Shown here in pieces: positions 10,958 through 22,316 of a stretch of DNA of 64,000 bases. A model generated the notes under the pieces. That model saw only the letters and a list, made by a program, of their open reading frames with translations. It did not search any database and was not told the DNA's origin. Every line of letters begins with the position of its first letter. The first letter of the stretch is position 1. Made by a program: the position numbers and the translations under genes. Where the stretch lies: positions 767,001 to 831,000 of the forward strand of contig JACVVK020000295.1 of the NCBI GenBank assembly GCA_018292915.2, given 5' to 3'. This DNA is from Batillaria attramentaria (Eukaryota; Mollusca; Gastropoda; Batillariidae).

Positions 10958-10970
10958 ATTCTTCTAGAAG
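10958..10970 (+). promoter_or_regulatory. Heat-shock-element-like sequence upstream of NUPR1-B
   Basis: The sequence GATTCTTCTAGAAG contains CTTCT AGAAG, two perfect inverted nGAAn units, with a weaker third unit before it. It is about 120 bp upstream of the TATA box at 11086. Stress induction of a NUPR1-family gene would fit an HSF site, but binding is inferred. Confidence 0.4.
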
Positions 10971-11085
10971 TCGATTGGATGATTCACTGTTGACTGTTTC
11001 ACGCGCTATTCTTGCGTCTGACTCGGCGGTGACGTTATTTTGTGTTTGTGGACCTACGCTCGCACATGGGCTCGACTTCGACGTG

Positions 11086-11093
11086 TATAAAAG
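11086..11093 (+). promoter_or_regulatory. TATA box of NUPR1-B
   Basis: TATAAAAG at 11086-11093 in a moderately GC-rich promoter. A TGACGTTA ATF/CREB-like half site is at about 11029. A start site near 11115-11120 is expected, in CTTTTATTCAGC. Confidence 0.65.
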
Positions 11094-11116
11094 TACACAG
11101 TCAGCGGCTGTCTTTT

Positions 11117-11180
11117 ATTCAGCTTGAACCCCAGCTCTCGCACAGTTCAGTTTGAGGAGCGCATCAGTTTTCGATTCACG
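11117..11180 (+). other. Non-coding 5'UTR exon of NUPR1-B and its intron donor
   Basis: From the predicted start about 30 bp after the TATA box, the exon runs to TTCACG at 11180, followed by the donor GTATGT. The matching acceptor TTCTTCTCATCGGCAG ends at 11865, giving a 685-bp 5'UTR intron. That intron holds (GT)n at 11249-11276, (GTT)n and (TC)n at 11630-11656. Exon start is estimated. Confidence 0.5.
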
Positions 11181-11243
11181 GTATGTATCATAGTCAGTAC
11201 TTTATGATCAGTCACCGACTGACAGGTTCAAGTTGTGCTATAC

Positions 11244-11277
<34 letters not shown>

Positions 11278-11625
11278 ACGGGCGGTGTGTGTTGTTGTTG
11301 TTGTCAGTTGTTGTTGTCAACTTTAGTTGTTGTTTTTAATTCTCAAGTAATAACATTGCGATGTTTTGTACCTCTGGACGTACAGTTTCAGTCTGTGACT
11401 GATTCTTCGTAAAGACATGTAGTTCTATAACGTTATCTGCTATAGGGACCGAGGAGCTTATTGGATCCATGTCGCTTAGACCATTACAGTTTTTCAGATT
11501 GGGGGGGGGGGGGCTTTATTTTCAAAGCAATTACATTCGTGTTCAAATTTGTTTTCCAAAACTATAGACCGGGCGAGCCTCTCGTTGTTGTTGTTTTTGT
11601 TGTTTGTTTGTTTGTTTTGTTGTTG

Positions 11626-11659
<34 letters not shown>

Positions 11660-11945
11660 GATTCAGTCACTGGGTTTCAAATAGTGTGCCCTGATTTACC
11701 GAAGCTAAAGCGTTTTCTGTCGGCCAGTTTCCTTTACGTATTTTTTGTACTCCACCATTTTGTTCAAGTTACTAGTAATCTTTCATTTATTAACTGATTA
11801 GTTCAGTGCCAGTCTTCTCGCCATTTTCTTTCGTTCGTTTATTAACCTATTCTTCTCATCGGCAGTGCCCGAGTTCAGCCGTCAGTTTCACTATTGGCGT
11901 CAGCCGTCAGTCAAAACCAGCACCGTTCACCGTCAGCCAGTCAGT

Positions 11946-12161
11946 ATGTCCTCCTACTTCGTCGAGCAGTATATGGACGAATACGACGTAATGAGCATGG
12001 AGCGGCATAAGTACGTCCACTCCAGCCACAGTGGGAAAGGTAGGAGCAAACGAGAGGCCATGGCCAACACTAACCGCCATGACATCAGCGGACATACTCG
12101 CAAGGCCGTTCAGAAACTGGTCAACAACAACCGCAAGCAACGACTATCATCATCGTCATGA
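11946..12161 (+). CDS. NUPR1: NUPR1/p8-family small nuclear stress protein, paralogue B (uninterrupted coding region)
   Basis: ATG at 11946 to TGA at 12159-12161 gives 71 residues. An acidic/aromatic N-terminus (YFVEQYMDEYDVMSMERHKY) leads into SGKGRSKREAMANTNR and then SGHTRKAVQKLVNNNRKQR. This is the signature basic core of NUPR1, including the KREAxxNTNR motif that paralogue A has lost. The C-terminus is a short Ser tail. The frame is also open upstream to the splice acceptor at 11865, but no ATG occurs there, so 11946 is the start. The intron that splits paralogue A after GRTK is absent. A good donor TGCAG/GTGAGC lies five bases after the stop, so a 3'UTR intron is likely. Role by homology: stress-induced nuclear chromatin/transcription cofactor. 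Confidence 0.92.
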   Translation: MSSYFVEQYMDEYDVMSMERHKYVHSSHSGKGRSKREAMANTNRHDISGHTRKAVQKLVNNNRKQRLSSSS

Positions 12162-12579
12162 TGCAGGTGAGCCCAGGTGTGTGGGAGGGACTGAGCCGGG
12201 AAGCGGAAGGAAAGAGGGGAAGGGGGGGGGGACGCCAGTGAAAACTGATGAGACGGGGGGGGGGGGGGGAGCGAGTAGGAGGGAGGTGTGAAACTTGACC
12301 AATCACCACTGAGCGAATCCCGGAGGGTAAGGTAAGGCGGGAACGTTCTGATATCGACCATCTCTGCCTGTCAAACTTCTTCTCGCCCCCTCCCCTCCCT
12401 CCCCTCCCTCCCCCCCCCCCCCCCCCCCTCCCCCCCCCCCCCCCGCCCTTCCCAATCCACTCTCAGTGGCACCGGTCATCCATACTCGGCTATGACAACT
12501 GACAACCCTTCTCCAAACTGCAATTAAATTCGTTCCGTCTTGTTGCTTTTTCTGTCAATCCATTTGTCATAACTAGACT

Positions 12580-12610
<31 letters not shown>

Positions 12611-13217
12611 AAACAGAGGGACTACTAAGACTATGATGATAGCGGCAAGCCGCCCCAGCTCCATAACCTTACTTAGTCAGTTTTAACTCAGTTGACCCCT
12701 CTTCGCCCGCAACTGGATCCGCCCGAGACTGAAGACATTTTCAAATAAGATCGTGAGAACGTTGTAAGTCAGTGTTGGAAAGGAATTATGTAAATGAGCT
12801 GTACACAAAGGGAAGTGCAGGTCGATATTTCGTTTATGTTAAGTATGTGCCTAAAGGGGAAACTCGAGGCCGGCATTGTCTGAAAAGCAGAAAAGAGAGA
12901 GAGAGAGAGAGGTCTCCGTCGTCTCCAGTCACCTGATACACACACTGATACACACACTTACCTACCTCCCAATCAGGAGGTAAGAATATAGGCGGCATAT
13001 TCCGGGTTGCTGAGCAGCCTCTAAGTGTTTGGTATCAGCTGTTCCAGTGTCGCTAATAGCGGAGAAAGCCCAGACAAGGCTGGCTAACTGCTTCACACCG
13101 CTATTTATAACACTGACGTTCGCAGTTCACGGTGATAAAGGGAAAGCCGTGGTCGTTACTGACTCAGTTATTCAGTCCCTCCTCGCAGACTGGAATCTAT
13201 GATAACAAAAAAAGACA

Positions 13218-13401
13218 GGGTGGGGGTGGGTGTTTGGGAGTTTAACGCCCTTTTCCATCACATAAGGGTGATATCAAAGACGGGGCAGCGAGAAAAAGGC
13301 CAACACAAATATTTGGCCCCACCGACTGAGCCGCCGGGATTCGAACTCACGACCCGAGCATTGAAAGTCCAACGCTCTACCATTCGGCCACCCCGGCTCC
13401 C
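13218..13401 (-). mobile_element. tRNA-derived SINE, family 1, near full length
   Basis: On the minus strand the head reads GGAGCCGGGGTGGCCGAATG (A box), then GAGTTCGAATCCCGGC (B box). A body with TTTGATATCACCCTTATG and a tail AAACTCCCAAACACCCACCC complete the unit of about 180 bp. No poly(A); the tail is CCCA-rich. A good reference copy for the family. Confidence 0.85.
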
Positions 13402-13795
13402 CGATTAAAAAAGACAGAGTTCTAACCGCCATGCAATAGTTGGTTTGCCCGCGTTTGAGAAAGTGCCAGTGACATTTGAGGTTGTTTTTTTTTTCTTTGT
13501 AAAGCGGATTGTCTGTCTGTCTGTCTGTCTCTGTCTCTCTCTCTTCGGATCAACTCGATTAACTTTCGAGAAGCATTCCTCATTTGTACTGCGTCAGAAG
13601 AATGTATTACAGTCAGAACAATGGCAGAGCTGGGGGGGGGGGGGAGGGGGCTTTCGTCTTTCAAGGTGATCGTCCGTTCAGTGGATTTTATTGGGTGCGC
13701 GGCTATTCAATTCGCCTATACTCTGGCACTAATACAGTACATATTAACCTGAACTGGAAGAAAAATACAAGTTTGAAATACCCACTCACCTCTTC

Positions 13796-13834
13796 CCCCC
13801 CCCCCCCCCCCTAAAAAAACAACACACACACACG

Positions 13835-13896
<62 letters not shown>

Positions 13897-13897
13897 G

Positions 13898-13932
<35 letters not shown>
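13796..13932. repeat. Poly(C) plus (CA)n tract
   Basis: A C run of 16 followed by a long CA array with a few G interruptions. Two overlapping open frames of Val/Cys repeats are products of this tract. Confidence 0.9.
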
Positions 13933-13935
<3 letters not shown>

Positions 13936-14374
13936 CCCACAAAACAACAACAACAACAAACAAACAAACCCCACCTTCAATGTTAACTGATTTGGTTTCA
14001 ATATTGATTTTTTTAAAAATTGCAAACAGCTTTGTCCTTCTCCCTTTGGTGTATCACCAAGTTTTTGTGACTGCTGAGGATTACAATGCAAGCAGCTGCA
14101 CGAAAGAACATTGTTAAATCTTCTCCAAGTGATGCAGCAACTGCATTTCTTTTCACTACACCGATGACTAATCTGTCTGCTGTGCAGAAGGGACCCCCTG
14201 ACAGCGACAGAGGTTTTTCGCGGACACCAACAAATGAGGCTGCCGTGCTTTGCAATGTAAAATGTTAAATTGTGCACTTTGTGTTCCGGGACCGCGAGCA
14301 TGCCGTGGAGAGAGAGTTAGTTAGTTATTTAGGGCTTAACGCCGCGCAAGCAACAAAGGCTAATTCGCGGCTAG

Positions 14375-14411
<37 letters not shown>

Positions 14412-14629
14412 AAAAAATTGAAAAAGTGCAAGCCGTCAGTGTAGAAAGCATGGCAGGTTACAGCCGGCGCCCGGTCTGTTTTTGTCCTCCGGCGGCCGCT
14501 CAAGTTGTGTGCATTTTTCTTTCTGTTTCAAAAGCAGGTATGGAAAGATAAGAGAAAAAGGTTTTGAGCAGATTATGTTTTTGCAGAAGTATGGGTTACG
14601 TCAGTATAGTAAAACTCATACTTTGTTGC

Positions 14630-14882
14630 CCCCCCCTCCCCCCACCCCCCAAAAAAAACAACAACAACAAAACACAAACAAAAACACCAAAATAACCCAC
14701 CAAAACCAAACAAAAAAAACAAACACCCCACCCCCCAAAAACAAACAAACAAAACAAAACAAAAAAACAACAACAAAACACAGTCAAGCCAAAACTAACA
14801 GCAAACAAAGAAACCAAAACAAAAATCCAAAACAAACAAAAGAGAAAAAAAAAAATACCAAAGAAAAAGTAAAACGAGACCG

Positions 14883-14928
<46 letters not shown>
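14630..14928. repeat. Strand-asymmetric A/C tract followed by (GA)n
   Basis: About 230 bases composed nearly only of A and C on the + strand, ending in about twenty GA units. The mirror case, G/T-only, is at 45430-45680. Confidence 0.85.
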
Positions 14929-14931
<3 letters not shown>

Positions 14932-15082
14932 AGTGAGGGGGAGAATGAACATTTCCCAGGCCCTGTCTCTACCTCTGTCTGCGTATACTATACGTCATTC
15001 CAAGAGCCCATGACGTGACTGTACAGCGGCCTTGTTCGTACCTATCACCGCTTCCTGACAAAACTGCTGTCTGTTTTCAACA

Positions 15083-15400
15083 GGTGACAACTGACGGACC
15101 ACCGGCGGCGGCCTGGAGCAGTGGGCGACACAGACTGGCTCGGAAACGAACCCTGCAGCGGAAAAAAAGGACCAAAAAGTGAACAGTGATGGACAACACG
15201 GATGAAATCTGGCCATATGGACCGTGGAAGAGACATTCATCAGACGGTTACGTAACTCAGCAATGAGAACACGGTGACCTACAGCCGGGCAGGACAGCTG
15301 ACGCCTACACTGAACCTGAAAAGTGATAAATACATGTAATATTCAATGTGGACGCCTTTTTATCAGTGTGTACGTTTACTTGTTTATATTGATTGTTGTT
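15083..15400 (+). other. Candidate terminal 3'UTR exon of NUPR1-B
   Basis: CTGTCTGTTTTCAACAG ending at 15083 is a good acceptor and is the nearest convincing partner seen for the donor at 12167. No canonical AATAAA follows, so the end is unknown. Speculative. Confidence 0.18.
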
Positions 15401-15644
15401 CAGTATTGAATGTTTGTATTTTTTCACGTGGAACAATTTGTATTCCGACCATTATTTGAAGTCCCATTCTTCTCAGCATAATCTGTTGTGCATGAAATGA
15501 AAGGTATGTTTATTGTCCTTTGTAGGATGATATTTGTCACACGTGCCTGAGGTATATTCACCCTTGTGCACACCGGTATACTCTCAGTCTCTACGGCTCT
15601 GTTTTGTAGCAAACGTTTTCTGACCTGACCTCTGTCAGTATAGT

Positions 15645-15820
15645 CCAGGGCACTTCCCGCTTTAAAGCTGGATGTACTCCCTCTAGTCTAAGCCACACGC
15701 AGATTAACGATTTGTTTCATTTGTGGAGTTTTTCCAGCCTGGGGGTAAATCTGGAGCGTGAGTAAGTTTGGCTTATACTGGAGGGGGTACATCCAGCTTT
15801 AACGCACAAAGTGCCCCAGA
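15645..15820. repeat. Inverted repeat with arms of about 50 bp (foldback/MITE-like)
   Basis: The left arm (15645-15698, core TTAAAGCTGGATGTACTCCC) pairs with the right arm (15766-15820, core GGGGGTACATCCAGCTTTAA) across a loop of about 70 bp. No target duplication was identified. Confidence 0.8.
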
Positions 15821-16208
15821 ATACCGGTATATGGTGCTGGGGAGTACATCCCGCATGTTACACTGGCTAATGCTCAGCTTAAGTGAGACTGCATCATGCG
15901 AACATTGTATACCCCTCATAATAGTGATAGAAAGACTGGTAGCATACATGTGGTAGATTCGCAGAATCTCAGAAAGCATGGTAATTCATCTATGCTGAAC
16001 TCTCAAAGGACAAGAGTGATAAAAGTGCATTTGTTTTCGTTCAAATATTTCAGGTTTTTTGTTGTAATGTTGTAATTCTGTACAAGAGTTCTTCTTGTCA
16101 CTTGTGCTTGAGATGAATGCATCCTTTTCCTAGACATATTGTAAACACTTCCTGAAAGTACTGAAAAAGTAAAATTGTGTTGAAAGCAAGTTATGTATTG
16201 AAGTTTGG

Positions 16209-16273
<65 letters not shown>
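16209..16273. repeat. (GT)n microsatellite
   Basis: About thirty uninterrupted GT units. The flanks 15830-20450 are AT-rich, with no supported gene. Confidence 0.95.
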
Positions 16274-16276
<3 letters not shown>

Positions 16277-19200
16277 GCTAACAGTGCTGATGATGTATGA
16301 ATTAAAAAATATAAAAAAATGGTCATCACATAAGGAAAACATAAATCGTACAAATGCATTCTTACATTTTTATGACTTACCATGTAATAATTTTGCATGT
16401 GATAAATCGCACACAGCTGTACACCATAAGCTGATCTACTGCTTATTTTGATATGCAATTCAGTGTCGGTGAACACACACACACACACAAAGAGAACACA
16501 TTTTCTTTCCTTGTTACGTGACTTCTTTCCTTTGCCACTCAAAATGTCCTGCATGTACACAAGCATAAACAAAACCTTCATCAGAAAGGCAAATTCACAC
16601 AGGCCTATAAATACCAGTACAAACAATTACAGATATGTAGACAAGAAATGTCGTGACTAAAGTTACCCAAACTGGAATGACGCACATTAGTTTCAAAGCC
16701 AGTAATTTGCGGCTTCACAACCTAGCAGCTTGAAGGATCGATATGTAACTTCAGGAAACCAAAAAGTTGGTAATGCTGGGTAACGAAGTGTTGGAAACCT
16801 GCAGTCTCCTGGACAAATTCTGGAACATTGTAAGTCACATGCGTAGCACAATAAGGCAGCTAATGACACTGGAGAAATTGCTACATGTAAGTGATTCTAA
16901 CACAAATAATGTGCAGCACATGAAGAAAAACAAGCATCTATCTATGAAAGGCGAGTATATGTTTTCCTCTTGGCGGTTGATATGTATTGCAGATTGACAG
17001 ACACCATTCCCTCTCTACTGACAAATGGATGCTGGGGTATACAGTGTACATTTTCTACAGTACCCTTCACATTACCAGATACAACTGTATGACGAAACAT
17101 TTCCTGAAAAGCAGTCACTGCGTATGTGAACAGACATACTGAAGGTTACACTCAGACCAACAGCATAGGGGGAAAATTACCCTGATATATAAAATGTATT
17201 CAACTTTTGATGAAAATGGTAGGATCTTACTGTAAAAATTTGTGAAAAGTTTTGAAAGAAGAAGAAAAAAAAAGGCAGACCTAAAAAAAAAAAATAAAGT
17301 AAATTTTTTTTTATTTTTAAAAAGTTATGTAGGACATTCTTGAAACATTTTAGTGAACAGTTTGGATGTTTCAGTTTGTGTGAGTTACCCTTTAAACATG
17401 GTGGCACTTTCTGACTCCTCTTTGAGATCACAGACCGTTTTTAAACTTCTCTCTGCTGAAATCATCAAGTGTGACCTCTTTCAAAATGCAACGTACTGCG
17501 CAGGGGGAGGGGGGGGGGGAATCCAACCAGCATCTGAAAGTAAGTACGATGGTGAAATTTGATCCACGGAACAGCTCACCTGAATTAGGAAGTACAGTCT
17601 CAACACAAAACAATATAAGCATCAGTGTTGCAACAGTGGCAGTGTCACCACGAAAATAGCGAAAGGCACCTCTCATCGCTTTCATAAACTTGCGATTGCT
17701 TTTGCACTGCTCTTCTAGTGAAACATCCATCTGGTGCTTGGAAATGAAGAAGAAGAAAAACACCCCAGCTTTGTGACTAGCAGTGCATTCTTGGCAGCTC
17801 ACAATATATACAGCAGTCCTTCTCTTGATATAATGAGCGCAACTGCGGCACATCCAAGCCTTGAATTAAGCAGCTACACAACCAATCTAAGTCATAAAAA
17901 AAAATTGTTTTGAAAAACAACTTCATTTTACAGCACACACAGCTGTAATCACTTGTTTTAAAAAAAAAAAAGGCGAACACTTTCTCATTATGCCATGAAG
18001 CCACCACAGTGCTTTGTACCAAGTTAAAAAGATCACATTCAGCAAAACTTGTTCTTGTCAATTTCTTGACTGAAGAAAAAAAAAAAATTGCAAGCAGGCA
18101 CTTCTATACAACAATGGTGTAAATGTAAGAACACATACAAATACCACAAGCAGACGCTTTAAAACTGACCATTCCTGAGCAAATAAGGCTAAACATAGGC
18201 TAAGACTTTGTGTGCAACACGAAATGAAATGGAATCTAGGTCATTTTTTGGTGGTGCAATCATGATATGCGATGACCATATATTTAAACAACGGAAATAC
18301 ACAATAATTCACAGAATCATCTGAATGTATTTGTCTGGATAGAGTATTCTTACTGTCAAAAGCACTGTTCATCATCACTAAAATTTAGCAATGGACATTT
18401 GTTCGTTCACCACTGCACAGCAGAGCCTTGCTTAAATAAGTCTTTAAACATCAGCTTCACAAACCCGCATTACAAAACTGCGTGCAAACTTTACCCTGCA
18501 TGCAAGACATACACGTCACCGAATGTTGCTCCATCCATACAGCTGACAGCATCACAAACCTGATGATAAATCACTCACCCAAATGCATCAGAAATATCAA
18601 AACGCACCTCAAGCACCAACAGACACATTAATATCATACAATGGGGCAAATCTAAAGTCCACTTTGTCTGCTAGGACCTTTTACATGTGTTTGATCATAA
18701 TATCACTCTAACAACGCATCACATGATTCCATAAGCCTCTGTTAGTGCCACATGAAATGTTCCTACGTTCGGACTGCTGTGAACAGAGTTCAAAAGTTGA
18801 GGGAATCCCCATTTTTGAAATCACCCTTGCAGTGGACAAAGGATGTCGTCTGATGTGAACATCAGCAATACCAACCCAGATTTTCCTGTGTCTTAACTGA
18901 ACAATCTTCAAACTGTGAATTACATGTAAACTCATTCCTGAACTGTAACAGTGTCTAACTATCAAAGGAGCAGTATTCTTTCTGATGATCTCAAAATTAT
19001 GTTTTTAAGGGGGGGGCGTAAATCAAATTCATAGTTGTGCAAGAAAACACCGGAGCACAATTTAGTTTCTCAACAACAAAAAAATGCTTTCAAAGAAGTA
19101 CATGATCTGAGAACTTTTCTTCACATGTGCTGGCAAGACAATGGTCAGAAAACACAAAAATTCTTCAAAGGCGGACTTTTACGAGGCATAAACCCTGGTA

Positions 19201-20450
19201 ACTGTAAAAAAGCAGCTATCACACAGCTCCTGAACATGAGGGTTAATGTGTATAGTGTACAGCACTTGTAGCAGTGTGATTAATTTGCCCAGTCCAACAG
19301 TGATATGAATTCAAAATCAGCGACCAGACCCTACAGAACAGAATGCTGTGAAAGGAAAGTGCTTCCGAGAATAATGCGCCTCCCTTCTTTTAACCAAGAA
19401 AAGTAGAATCTACTGTTCCCAGTGCAGCAATTTAACCAGTGAGATCCACGGATTGTAAAGTCTTGTAAGAGTTTAGATCTATCTTCCAAATATGTCAAGG
19501 GTCTGCGTATAAAGGAGAGATTTCTCTAAGACACCACACATGAAAAATCTTGTGTTTCACACACAGAGCAAATTCTTCCAAGTTTTCTCACCAATAGGAG
19601 AGGTCAACGGAACTTATGTTCAATGTTTACCCACTGTATGCTATGCCTGTCAGGAAATACGGCATCCATACAAGTACTCTCAGCGCCTAGCAGCCACAAC
19701 ACCGTCATAGGATTTCTGAATCTTGAGTTTTCAGATCTGTGTGCTTTCATCTGATTTACACCAACCACCTGAAACTGTCCATAAACAATAGCACAGAAAG
19801 CAGTAATATTAATATTATTATGACACATTCTTCCTTCCTTGGCTAACACGTACACTACCAAACTCCTGGCTACAATTTTCTTTGGCAAACATGAAGAAAC
19901 TCCTCTGCCACCCATAAAACATGTGCCAGTAACTGTGACCCGTTCTCGCAAAAGGAACCATAAGTCGCGCTAAGCTGAATGCCGCTAAATGAGTGTTGCG
20001 GGTCAGCATGGCTGCCTGGTGGGTAGCCAACTTCAACTGCTGATATCTCTGTCAATTTTAGTAGTACAGGTTGCCTTCTTATATTGAAATAAACTGCATA
20101 ACCAGTAGATTGCAGTGATATACATATCTCAAAATTGACAAATTTCAACTTATGGTCCCTTTTGTGAGGACGGGTCACAAATCAAAAATGTGTTCTAATA
20201 TAGATTCACATTCTGTTTTTACTACAAGCTGCAGAGTATTTGTTGAAATCTTTTTGCAAGAGTCAAGTCTTTGGCACAGTTAATGTACAGGGCATTTTAC
20301 ACAAAGGCTTTGACAGCTAGCAATTTCAATGAAGTAACAGTAATGACATTCAGACACAAGCTGCTTTTTTTTTCTTTTTTTTTTTTTGGTTTCCATTTTT
20401 GTTGTTGTTGTTGCTCTTTTGAGTTCTTTTTTCTTCCATACTAAACTGTC
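16274..20450. other. AT-rich intergenic stretch, no gene seen
   Basis: Only short open frames of AT-rich composition. Poly(A)/poly(T) runs occur at about 17270-17310 and 18070. Part may be extended 3'UTR of the minus-strand Rab11-FIP gene if the poly(A) signal at 20473 is not the one used. Confidence 0.45.
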
Positions 20451-20472
20451 TCTGAAGACACTCTGATTCATA

Positions 20473-20478
20473 TTTATT
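20473..20478 (-). terminator. Nearest AATAAA poly(A) signal for the Rab11-FIP gene
   Basis: TTTATT on + reads AATAAA on the minus strand, 1.68 kb beyond the stop codon. No earlier AATAAA was found between 22158 and here. It would define a 3'UTR of about 1.7 kb. Variant signals cannot be excluded. Confidence 0.35.
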
Positions 20479-20759
20479 TGATGAAAGTTGTTCACAACCT
20501 ACAACATGTGAAAATAAGTTTCACTTTGTGATTTTTTTTTCCCCAAATGTGAAGGAATAATGTGCTCAAAGTTTTTTTTTAAAAACTACACACTTGATAG
20601 AGTCTGAAAACTAGCATGACAAACCCGCACATTTCAACATATAAATCATTAAATGGGAGCTGAATTTGACTCCTGCTTTATAAAAAAAAACAAAAAAACA
20701 TTAATCTGTTGGAGCACAACATGGGAGAATTTGTTTCACAACTCACCTGCATGAATGAG

Positions 20760-20836
20760 TGTGTGTGTGTGTGGGGAGAGGGGGGGAAGGGGGGTGGGGA
20801 AGGGGGGGGGGGGGGGCAGGCACACACACACACAAA
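20760..20836. repeat. (GT)n, G-run and (CA)n compound tract
   Basis: GTGTGT, then about 45 bases of nearly pure G with A/T interruptions, then (CA)n and A8. The G runs could form a quadruplex on the + strand, opposite the Rab11-FIP transcript. Confidence 0.8.
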
Positions 20837-21757
20837 AAAAAACCAGTGTATGTATGCTGACAAAGTGAAAAGCAAACTGGAATGTTTCTTTCAAAAGCCT
20901 TCCAATAAAGCTTGGAAAGCTGTAAAAATAAATCTCCGAGCATGCAAAACAATGCTCAGCTTGAGAAATCTTGAGAAATCCTTTCAGAAAAAAAAAAAAG
21001 ACTGGCACAGAACAGATTTTTGTAATCTACTTCCACTATCCTACTTAAAGTACTAAATGCTAGTCTATTCACTCGAGCACAAAGAAAAACAAGACTAGAT
21101 CGTTACCAAAAGAAAATCATTGTAAAAAAGAAAATGTGGCAAAGGATCTTGACCAAAGCAGCAAAATGTACAATGCGCACAGATTGCAGACTGCCACGTG
21201 GATATGTTTCCAGTGAAACCTTAATACAGGACCTGTCAACATACCCACAGACCCATCAGTTCTCTCCCTTCAAAAACCATGTTCTACAACTTGATGTATT
21301 TGTACCCTGCTACCACTCTTTATGTGTGGATAATCTGTTTAAAAAAAATAAGAGAACCAGATCCCGTACAAAAACATTTGATAATTATCAAATAAAACAC
21401 TGTATCTCCAGGAAGAAAATCGTAAATCATGCAAGTACTTTCCGCACTAAATCCACAGCCCACGCCACGTAAATGAAGATTTTTAAAATATTGCTGTGTA
21501 TGCAGTTATCATGTAAGCCTACCCTGCAGTAACAGATTTTTGTTCCATATGGGTCGAAATGAAGGATATGGTATTTGATTTGTTGAGGATGGGTGCACTA
21601 AACTTAGCATTTCCACTTTAGCTGTGTGTTCTCATACAGGAACACCAATACATGCAGATGCACACTTAATAATTTCTTGGTTTTCAAACAATACGGAAAC
21701 TAGCAGAGGAGAGACGTGGTACCAGAGTTAACATCCACATAATTTTTCATTTTTCAA

Positions 21758-22200
21758 ACAGCATGGAACATGCCAAGCACAATCCCAGAAGAATTGTGAA
21801 CAGTTTCAAGTCTTCATCTGTGATGTTGATCACTGGGCAGTGAAGCATGCCAGGCACAATCTCAGAAGAGTTAGGAAGGGTTTCATGGCTTCATCTGTGA
21901 TGCGTCGCTGGACAGTGAAGTATGTCAGGCACAATCCCAGAAGAGTTATGAATGATTTGCATGATGCATCGCTGCGCAGTGAAGCATGCGAGGCACAAGC
22001 CTTGTGAATGGTTTATCTGTGAAGTATGGCTGGGCAGTGAAATGCGAGGCATGGTCTCCGAGGAGCTCTGAACAGTTTTAGATCTTTATCAGTGATGCAC
22101 TGCAGGGCAGTGAAAGATGTGCGGCATGATCCCACTCCCAACAAGAGTGCGAAGAGTTTATCTGTGCTGCATGGGAGGCCGGTGACGATGAAGAATGCGA
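21758..22200. repeat. Degenerate tandem array (about 58-77-bp units) overlapping the Rab11-FIP stop codon
   Basis: Units start at about 21758, 21835, 21910, 21974, 22033 and 22105, with a partial at 22176. Each begins like GGCAGTGAAGCATGCGAGGC and ends like TTTATCTGTGATGCATCGCT. The last 40 bp of the array are the final codons of the Rab11-FIP gene. The unit at about 22010 repeats its HR-stop codons (CACAGATAA on minus). Confidence 0.8.
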
Positions 22201-22316
22201 GGTTGTGTCTCCATGACCCGCACCAGGAGGTCGTCAATGTAGTTCTCCAGATCTTTGATGTACTGGTCCTTTCGGATCAGCTGTGCTTTGTTCTGGATCA
22301 CGATACGCAGCAACTC
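22158..22316 (-). CDS. Rab11fip: Rab11-FIP exon 11: Rab11-binding domain and stop
   Basis: 52 codons plus TAA. It starts ELLRIVIQNKAQLIRKDQ and contains YIDDLLVRVME, the conserved FIP-RBD. The tail HRHRPPMQHR is His/Arg-rich and lies in the tandem array. Confidence 0.95.
   Translation of the reverse strand, partial: ELLRIVIQNKAQLIRKDQYIKDLENYIDDLLVRVMETQPRILHRHRPPMQHR

Larger units (their letters stand above)
12162..15082. other. Probable 3'UTR intron/flank of NUPR1-B, low-complexity rich
   Basis: Starts with the donor at 12167. Holds poly(G) and poly(C) tracts (12220-12270, 12400-12445), (GA)n at 12582-12611, SINE-1 at 13218-13401, a poly(C)/(CA)n tract at 13796-13932, (GA)n at 14377-14408, an A/C-only stretch at 14630-14880 and (GA)n at 14888-14928. 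No gene supported. Open frames here are artefacts of these repeats. Confidence 0.5.

Noticed and set aside
11865..11945. Longer NUPR1-B protein starting at 11865
   Set aside because: The frame is open but begins with GTG that spans the splice acceptor. The first ATG is 11946, where family similarity begins.
13716..14301. Minus-strand open frames of Val-Cys repeats, also at 29696-30103, 44583-45088 and 63622-63929
   Set aside because: They are (CA)n/(GT)n microsatellites read through. Dinucleotide arrays are open in every frame.
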